NCBI GenBank assembly: GCA_946999025.1
Contig: CAMQBP010000097.1
Location: 1-7,083, forward strand
DNA from: an uncultured Prevotella sp.
Lineage (GTDB): Bacteria > Bacteroidota > Bacteroidia > Bacteroidales > Bacteroidaceae
Length of the DNA stretch: 7,083 nt
Direction: 5' to 3'
Shown: positions 1 through 4,408 of the stretch, one piece after another
How positions within the stretch are numbered: the first letter of the stretch is position 1
How the letters are laid out: each line of letters opens with the position of its first letter
The notes under the pieces: model-generated
Seen by the model: only the letters and a program-made list of their open reading frames with translations
Told to the model about the DNA's origin: nothing
Databases searched by the model: none
Translations under genes and position numbers: made by a program

Positions 1-48
1 TGCGATGTCTTTGGCCACGCTGGGTTTCTCTGCTATGCAAACAATCAT
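1..48 (-). CDS. topB: DNA topoisomerase III, N-terminal fragment (runs off the window)
   Basis: Reading the minus strand from the ATG at 48 gives 16 codons, MIVCIAEKPSVAKDIA, and then the window ends. This is the opening beta-strand and loop of the TOPRIM domain of type IA topoisomerases. In topoisomerase III the Glu of the AEKPS motif (residue 7 here) is one of the catalytic, metal-associated acidic residues. The enzyme cuts and passes single DNA strands and helps resolve replication and recombination intermediates. The start lies 23 nt after the mutS2 stop on the same strand, so co-transcription with mutS2 is likely. No strong Shine-Dalgarno sequence is visible, which is usual for Bacteroidota. 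Identification rests on the N-terminus alone, but this motif is very characteristic. Topoisomerase I is less likely because its N-terminus usually reads IVESPAKAKTI. Confidence 0.88.
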   Translation of the reverse strand, partial: MIVCIAEKPSVAKDIA

Positions 49-71
49 TGTCAGTATCTGTCTTTCATTTT

Positions 72-2684
72 TTACAATTCCACCACCGTGATGCCCGCAC
101 CGCCAAACTGCACGTGCTCGTCACGGTAACCGGTTACGTTGGGGATGCCCGAGAGGTAGTCGCGGATGAGTTGGCGCAGGATGCCGTTGCCCTTGCCGTG
201 CAGGATGCGCACCCGATCCATGCCCATGAGTATGGCATCGTCGATGAAATACTGCACGGCGTTCAGAGCTTCATCGCCCCGCATGCCGCGCACGTCCAGG
301 TCTTGGTGAAAGTTCTTGCGGTGCTCGTCGATGGTGTCGCGTGTTTTTTTACTTATCTTCACGGCCCCCAACCGTTCTTCCAACGTAGGCTGCGTGGTTT
401 GTTCGACGGCGTGTTCCAACCTACTGGTGCGCATCTTGGTGCGCATGTCGCCGAAGATTACGGTGGCGTTGTCGCCCTCCACCTGCTCAACGGTGCCGAT
501 AGTGGTGAGCCCGATGATGCGTACCCGGTCGCCTAGTGCGATGGCTTTTCGCTGTTGCTGGCGGTCGGCAGCCTGTCGCACCTCTTCTTGTCGCTTCTGT
601 TGCTGCTTTTCTTTCTCGGCCTTGCGCTTCTCCTTGCGCTCTTTGCGAAGCTTCATCTGCTCCACCTTCTTAGCAAACTGCTCATCGCTCATGGTGCCGT
701 TGGGCGCTTGGTAATCGTCGGCCTTGATGCCCTGCTCAAACACCTTCAAATCTTCTCGTATGCGCCGCGTGGCCTCTTTCTCAGCCTGTTGCTCGCGTAT
801 CTCGCGAATGGCGTTCTCAATGCGCTTGTTGCTCTGCCTGAACAGTTCGTCGGCCTGCTCCTTGGCGCGCTTGATGATGAGCTTGCGTTCTTGCTCCACC
901 TCACGAATATCGTTCTCGTAGCGTGCGATGGTCTTCTCCATGTCCCTCTCGCGTTGGTGGATGGTCTGCCGCTTGTTCTCCCAGTAGCGCTTGTCGCGCA
1001 CGATGTCCTGGAGGTATTTGTCGCTCTGTATGTAGTCAGTCCCCACGATGTCGCTGGCCTTGCTGATCACCGTTTCGGGGATGCCCGTCTTGCGGGCTAT
1101 CTCGATGGCAAAGCTGCTGCCCGGCTGTCCGATGGCCAACTTAAACAAGGCCTGCATCTCGTGGCGGTCGTAGAGCATGGCACCGTTTACCACACCGGGG
1201 TGAGCGTCGGCGTAATGTTTCAGGTTTTGGTAGTGGGTGGTAATGATGCCCCATGCCTGTTTGTCGCAAAACTGCTCCAGCACCGCCTCGGCAATGGCGC
1301 CACCTATCTGTGGCTCGGTGCCGGTGCCGAACTCGTCGATGAGCAACAGGGTGCCGGGATTGGCCGTCTTCATCATGTTCTTCATGTTGAGCAGGTGGCT
1401 CGAGTAGGTACTCAGGTCGTTCTCTATGCTTTGTTCGTCACCGATGTCGATCATCAGATGTTCGAAGATGCCCGCCTTTGAACGTTCGCCAACGGGGATG
1501 CTCAGTCCGCATTGCAGCATGTATTGCAGCAGTCCCACGGTCTTGAGGCACACCGACTTGCCGCCGGCGTTGGGTCCCGAGATGATGAGCATGCGCTTCT
1601 GGGGCGTGAGGATGATGTCGAGCGGCACCACCTGTTTGCCCTGTTTCTCCAGCGACAGGCGCAGCAGGGGGTGCGTGGCGCCAATCCAGTCGATGTACGG
1701 CTGTGGTTGTAGTTGCGGCTCGATGGCCTTGATGAGTTTGGCCAGCTCGGCCTTGGCGCGCACCAAGTCAATCTTAGCCAGCATGTCGTAGGCCGCCAAC
1801 AGCTCTTTGACGTGCGGCCGCACCTCACGCGTCACCTCGGAGAGAATGCGAATCACCTCTTTGCGCTCCTCGCTCTCCAGCTCCCTGATGCGGTTGTTGG
1901 CCTCCACCACCTCAGTGGGTTCGATGAACACGGTGCGTCCCGTAGCCGACTCGTCGTGCACGATGCCCTTGATTTTGCGTTTCAGTCCTGGTGCCACGGG
2001 GATGACCAAACGACCGTCGCGCAGGGTGGGGGCCACGTCTTTATCAACCACGCCCTCGCTCTGGGCGGCGCGCAGGATGCTGGCCAGCGTGTGCGAGATG
2101 CTGCCCTCGGTGCGTCTTAGTTCGCTGCGTATCTGTGCCAGAGCCGGTGAGGCGTTGTCGCGGATGTGTCCCAACTTGTCGAGAATCTGGTCGATGCGCC
2201 GCAACAGCTGCGGAAACACTACCACGCCACGCGTCAGTTCTTGCAGGGCAGGGTAGCGGTAGCGGGTGGGGCGGCTGTCATCGTCTTCTCTTTCGTCATC
2301 CCCCTTGACTTGTCTTTCGTCTTGTGCGTCATCGGCATCATCGCCTTCGGTCTGGGCCAGAAAGCGCACGATGGCGATGATGGTCTCCAGCGAGCGGCGC
2401 AGGTCAAACAGCTCGTCTTCCTCCAAGTGCGTGTTCTCCAGTCGAATGCGGGCGATGGCCTGTCGCATGTCGAAGAAATATTGCAGTGGAAAGTTGTCTT
2501 CCTCCTGCTGTATGCACCTCATCTCCCGCGTCTGCTCGAGCCACGCACTGATGGTGGCGGGGTCGGTGCAGAACGCCAGAGCGTCCACCTGCTCCTTGCC
2601 CAGCGTGGAGAGGCAGCGCGCCTTCAGCAGTTCGCGTATCTTGTCAAAGCCAATCTTGCTTTCAAAGTTGGTTGGGTAAATCAT
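72..2684 (-). CDS. mutS2: Endonuclease MutS2 / Smr-domain ATPase (recombination suppression, ribosome rescue)
   Basis: The product has 870 residues from the ATG at 2684. An in-frame TTG at 2711 would add nine residues unlike the family, and the conserved start is MIYPTNFESKIGF. The MutS-like lever/clamp region fills roughly residues 1-330. Walker A GPNAGGKS is at 370-377, the STYSSHLLNM signature at 425-434, Walker B LLLIDEFG at 446-453 and the switch TTHYQNLK at 482-489. A long, highly charged coiled coil covers about 560-710, a KOW/SH3-like segment about 716-756, and the C-terminal Smr domain about 780-870 with LDVRG at 796-800 and HGKG at 829-832. The N-terminal mismatch-recognition domain of MutS is absent, as expected. 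In the family, MutS2 suppresses recombination (Helicobacter, Thermus) and in Bacillus splits collided ribosomes; which role applies here cannot be read from sequence. All ATPase motifs look intact. An acidic insert at about 112-138 is unusual. The gene precedes topB and follows the antitoxin gene by 36 nt. Confidence 0.97.
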   Translation of the reverse strand: MIYPTNFESKIGFDKIRELLKARCLSTLGKEQVDALAFCTDPATISAWLEQTREMRCIQQEEDNFPLQYFFDMRQAIARIRLENTHLEEDELFDLRRSLETIIAIVRFLAQTEGDDADDAQDERQVKGDDEREDDDSRPTRYRYPALQELTRGVVVFPQLLRRIDQILDKLGHIRDNASPALAQIRSELRRTEGSISHTLASILRAAQSEGVVDKDVAPTLRDGRLVIPVAPGLKRKIKGIVHDESATGRTVFIEPTEVVEANNRIRELESEERKEVIRILSEVTREVRPHVKELLAAYDMLAKIDLVRAKAELAKLIKAIEPQLQPQPYIDWIGATHPLLRLSLEKQGKQVVPLDIILTPQKRMLIISGPNAGGKSVCLKTVGLLQYMLQCGLSIPVGERSKAGIFEHLMIDIGDEQSIENDLSTYSSHLLNMKNMMKTANPGTLLLIDEFGTGTEPQIGGAIAEAVLEQFCDKQAWGIITTHYQNLKHYADAHPGVVNGAMLYDRHEMQALFKLAIGQPGSSFAIEIARKTGIPETVISKASDIVGTDYIQSDKYLQDIVRDKRYWENKRQTIHQRERDMEKTIARYENDIREVEQERKLIIKRAKEQADELFRQSNKRIENAIREIREQQAEKEATRRIREDLKVFEQGIKADDYQAPNGTMSDEQFAKKVEQMKLRKERKEKRKAEKEKQQQKRQEEVRQAADRQQQRKAIALGDRVRIIGLTTIGTVEQVEGDNATVIFGDMRTKMRTSRLEHAVEQTTQPTLEERLGAVKISKKTRDTIDEHRKNFHQDLDVRGMRGDEALNAVQYFIDDAILMGMDRVRILHGKGNGILRQLIRDYLSGIPNVTGYRDEHVQFGGAGITVVEL

Positions 2685-2688
2685 GTTG

Positions 2689-2696
2689 CAAAGATA
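2689..2696 (-). promoter_or_regulatory. Putative Bacteroidota -7 promoter box for mutS2
   Basis: The minus strand reads TATCTTTG, a perfect match to the Bacteroidota primary sigma factor consensus TAnnTTTG. It ends five bases before the mutS2 ATG, so transcription would begin at or within a base or two of the start codon, giving a leaderless or nearly leaderless message. No good -33 TTTG element is found at the usual 19-21 nt spacing. Read-through from the toxin-antitoxin operon is an alternative source of mutS2 transcript. Confidence 0.45.
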
Positions 2697-2720
2697 AGCA
2701 TTTACGAACAAACCGCCATC

Positions 2721-3059
2721 TTACCAAAGCGCAACCTTGCCTATTTTCCCTAAATCAATTGAGGCTGTTGGCACGCCAAGAGCCTTGAACACCCTGCTCA
2801 TGGTTGGAATGCTGATACTGTAACCTTTTTCCAGCCTTGAAATCTGAGCGCGCTTCACCCCGATGCGCTCACCTAATTCCTCTTGGGTGAGGTTTTGTTC
2901 AATCCTGGCTTTCTTAATGGCTTCGCCTAACTTATAAGCATGAATCGACGCTGCCACTCTTTGTTCGAACTCATCACGTCTTGGCGTGCCTATCTTTCCA
3001 AAGTGCCGATCAAGAACTTCATCAGAAGTGTACGTCTTGAATTTTCCTACTTGTTTCAT
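2721..3059 (-). CDS. HTH (XRE/HigA-like) antitoxin of a type II toxin-antitoxin pair
   Basis: This 112-residue protein carries a helix-turn-helix of the HTH_3/XRE type at about residues 46-97: LGEAIKKARIEQNLTQEELG, then a recognition helix with VKRAQISRLEKG and a closing hydrophobic helix (TMSRVFKALGV). The N-terminal part, with DEVLDRHFGKIGTPRRDEFE, resembles the arm found in Bacteroidota antitoxins paired with RelE/ParE toxins, where it contacts the toxin. The ATG at 3057-3059 overlaps the toxin stop in an ATGA junction, so the two are translationally coupled and toxin comes first, as in HigBA systems. Expected role: neutralise the toxin by binding and repress the shared promoter through the HTH. 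The stop lies 36 nt before mutS2. The assignment to the HTH antitoxin class is secure; an exact subfamily name is not. Confidence 0.93.
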   Translation of the reverse strand: MKQVGKFKTYTSDEVLDRHFGKIGTPRRDEFEQRVAASIHAYKLGEAIKKARIEQNLTQEELGERIGVKRAQISRLEKGYSISIPTMSRVFKALGVPTASIDLGKIGKVALW

Positions 3060-3403
3060 ATCTTTTCTCCTTTATCCTTGAAATATTCCAGCCTAATTCT
3101 TTCCGCCTTAACAATTTCTTTTGGTGGCGTCTTCTGTGTTTTTTTGATGATGCCATGCGTTGCTATCACCAACGTTTCTTCTTTCGTGTCCCAAAAGGCA
3201 AACAATCGATAAGCAATCTTGTTGTAAAGACTTCTGAACTCCCAAATGTCGCTGTTATCCAGTTTTTTGAACAGCTTGGAATTTTTTTCGCCACCCTCAA
3301 TACGTTTGACGATTTCGAGTAGTTTGTCTGCTGCCGATGTTGGTAGACTCTCAATAAAATCCAGAGCATCTTCCAGATATATGACTTTTGGCTTGTTTCT
3401 CAT
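3056..3403 (-). CDS. RelE/ParE-superfamily toxin (Gp49/HigB-like)
   Basis: The product has 115 residues and fits the phage-derived Gp49-like branch of RelE/ParE toxins (PF05973). The family core is visible: a helical N-terminus (ALDFIESLPTSAADKLLEIV), LFKKLDNSDIWEFRSLY at about 44-60 with W54 and R57, the strand IAYRLFAFW at 63-71, then HGIIKKTQKTPPKEI at 83-97, the hallmark H-G-x-x-K-K-T-x-K-T-P run, and a final helix of AERIRLEYF type. Family members are mostly ribosome-dependent mRNA interferases that act in the cytoplasm; activity here is inferred. The toxin gene precedes the antitoxin gene and overlaps it by 4 bp. A promoter with a good -7 box lies just upstream (3424-3431), flanked by inverted repeats that could be the operator. 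Length and motifs look complete, so the toxin is probably functional. Confidence 0.92.
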   Translation of the reverse strand: MRNKPKVIYLEDALDFIESLPTSAADKLLEIVKRIEGGEKNSKLFKKLDNSDIWEFRSLYNKIAYRLFAFWDTKEETLVIATHGIIKKTQKTPPKEIVKAERIRLEYFKDKGEKI

Positions 3404-3405
3404 AC

Positions 3406-3442
3406 GAAGTTTCTTTATCTATGCAAAGATAGAAAAAGTTTC
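3406..3442. promoter_or_regulatory. Candidate operator: paired GAAA-N-TTTC repeats around the toxin-antitoxin promoter
   Basis: Two short pseudo-palindromes bracket the -7 box: GAAGTTTC at 3406-3413 and GAAAAAGTTTC at 3432-3442. Both contain the same octamer AAGTTTCT (3407-3414 and 3436-3443), starting 29 bp apart. A further inverted pair GTTTC (3438-3442) / GAAAC (3451-3455) overlaps the -33 region. HTH antitoxins usually bind paired palindromes across their own promoter, so this is a reasonable operator candidate, but binding is inferred from layout only. Confidence 0.4.
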
Positions 3443-3454
3443 TAATATACGAAA
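3424..3454 (-). promoter_or_regulatory. Putative promoter of the toxin-antitoxin operon
   Basis: On the minus strand a perfect -7 box TATCTTTG occupies 3424-3431. A TTTC at 3451-3454, one base off the -33 TTTG element, stands 19 nt upstream, inside the 19-21 nt spacing known for Bacteroidota promoters. Transcription would begin near 3417, about 14 nt before the toxin ATG at 3403. Half-palindromes on either side (3406-3413 and 3432-3442) could hold the antitoxin repressor. Confidence 0.6.
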
Positions 3455-3598
3455 CATTTGCACCTATTTTATTCTATATTTCACACGGCTCTTTCATTTA
3501 AAAATGATGTATTTTGTTGTTGTAAACAGCGTAGATGAAATCAACAACGAAATAAACAGAAAACACGAAAATGTGAGTGTGATATAAAGAAACTTTCG

Positions 3599-3606
3599 TA
3601 AGTTTG
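3599..3606 (+). promoter_or_regulatory. Putative -7 promoter box for the 172-residue lipoprotein gene
   Basis: The plus strand reads TAAGTTTG, matching TAnnTTTG. It would start transcription near 3612, about 33 nt before the ATG at 3645. No clear -33 TTTG is seen at the expected spacing. The palindrome GAAACTTTC at 3589-3597 lies two bases upstream and resembles the repeats around the divergent toxin-antitoxin promoter. Confidence 0.5.
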
Positions 3607-3644
3607 CCATGAAGATGAATATAACCATAATTTGATTACCTAAT

Positions 3645-4163
3645 ATGAAAGATATGAAAGCAAGAGGATTTTTTTTAATATTATTGGTTGCAGGGTTATT
3701 CTGGTCATGCGGTAACGCCAATAATAGTCGCAGTGACAGACCAGTGGATAGTGCTTTTGTAAGCAGTGATGAAACACCAGATGTAGTTCAAAATGCAGTT
3801 GAAGACACGCAAGAAGAGCAAGTTGAAGAGGCTACTCCTGATGAGCGCTACGATCAAAGTGAGAATGAAGATGCAACAGCATCTCAATCTAAAGGATTCT
3901 TATTCCGCAATAGCCAAGATGTAATGATTTACACCATGGGGCATGAGTTCACAGATGGCGAAATCACGATTCGCTTTCGAGAGAATGGAATTTTTGCCAA
4001 TGGCCAGTGTATGACTTTTGCTCCAACAGTGAGTGATTTTGATGGGTATCAAGCTATCGTCACAGCTATGGATCCTCAACATAATAGGTATACTTTCATC
4101 GTTGATTCTTCGGATGGAACGGTAACTGACCGAAGAGATGGAACCGTGTATCGTTGTCGATAG
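3645..4163 (+). CDS. Acidic lipoprotein of unknown function (172 residues)
   Basis: I do not recognise a named family. The N-terminus (MKDMKARGFFLILLVAGLFWSC) is a lipoprotein signal peptide: short basic region, hydrophobic core at about 9-20, and a lipobox FWSC with lipidated Cys at 22. The box is loose, as is common in Bacteroidota. Residues 40-80 form a disordered, strongly acidic linker rich in Glu, Asp and Gln. Residues 84-172 look like a small beta-rich domain (DVMIYTMG, ITIRFRENGIFANGQC, YQAIVTAMD, RYTFIVDSSDGTVTD). It holds two Cys (122 and 171) that could pair in the periplasm. The Bacteroidota surface-export signal (an acidic run right after the Cys) is not evident, since CGNANNSRSDR follows, so an inner-leaflet location is as likely as the surface. 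A second in-frame ATG at 3654 would also preserve the signal. The gene is transcribed divergently from the toxin-antitoxin pair. Confidence 0.85.
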   Translation: MKDMKARGFFLILLVAGLFWSCGNANNSRSDRPVDSAFVSSDETPDVVQNAVEDTQEEQVEEATPDERYDQSENEDATASQSKGFLFRNSQDVMIYTMGHEFTDGEITIRFRENGIFANGQCMTFAPTVSDFDGYQAIVTAMDPQHNRYTFIVDSSDGTVTDRRDGTVYRCR

Positions 4164-4192
4164 TCATTCTCTAAGTCACCATCTCATGGAAT

Positions 4193-4227
4193 CGGTTGAG
4201 ACTGTACCATAAGCTCAAACCGCTTTT
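4193..4227 (+). terminator. Weak terminator-like hairpin after the lipoprotein gene
   Basis: CGGTTGAG (4193-4200) can pair with CTCAAACCG (4214-4222) with one bulged A across a 13-nt loop, followed by CTTTT. It lies 30 nt after the lipoprotein stop. The long loop and short T run make it a weak candidate for an intrinsic terminator. Confidence 0.35.
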
Positions 4228-4261
4228 ATGTTTCTATAGCTTTATTGCAAATAAATATCAA

Positions 4262-4408
4262 ATGAACAAGTTGTTTATTCTATTGTTGGGAACAATTTTT
4301 GCTTCCTGCAACAACTCTTATAAAGACAGAGCTAACAATCTCATAGCTGCTTCAGATAGATACCATACAATAGGTGCAGTCGATAGACTTGATAGCGTTA
4401 TTTCGTAA
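4262..4408 (+). CDS. Mini-lipoprotein (48 residues), possible remnant of a longer gene
   Basis: From the ATG at 4262 the product begins MNKLFILLLGTIFASC, a compact lipoprotein signal peptide with lipobox FASC and lipidated Cys at 16. Only 32 mature residues follow (NNSYKDRANNLIAASD... to DRLDSVIS), hydrophilic and probably helical. An upstream in-frame TTG at 4196 sits in a hairpin and would spoil the signal peptide, so the ATG is preferred. The reading frame stops at 4406-4408, overlapping the last 11 bp of the convergent outer-membrane protein gene. The mature part reads like the first turns of a larger lipoprotein, so this may be a 5' fragment left by recombination; a genuine small lipoprotein is the alternative. 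A near-match to the -7 box, TAGCTTTA, is at 4237-4244. No function can be assigned. Confidence 0.55.
   Translation: MNKLFILLLGTIFASCNNSYKDRANNLIAASDRYHTIGAVDRLDSVIS

Noticed and set aside
555..1481. A 308-residue plus-strand open frame, and other long plus-strand frames opposite mutS2
   Set aside because: They are antisense to a clearly conserved MutS2 coding sequence with all motifs intact. High GC keeps stops rare on the opposite strand, and the translations look like Leu/Val/Ala-rich antisense, not a real family.
2685..2711. Nine-residue N-terminal extension of MutS2 from a TTG codon
   Set aside because: The conserved family start is the ATG at 2684, and the extension overlaps a perfect promoter box.
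3246..3587. Plus-strand 113-residue frame opposite the toxin
   Set aside because: It lies mostly antisense to the well-supported toxin gene. Only its last 27 codons are outside that gene, and those are listed separately as a weak observation.
3494..3721. Minus-strand frame of 75 residues with a hydrophobic stretch, spanning the spacer and the lipoprotein start
   Set aside because: It is the reverse of the lipoprotein signal peptide and AT-rich spacer. It crosses the lipoprotein promoter and has no independent support.
4196..4261. N-terminal extension of the mini-lipoprotein from a TTG codon
   Set aside because: It would place 22 residues before a well-formed lipoprotein signal peptide and start inside a hairpin.
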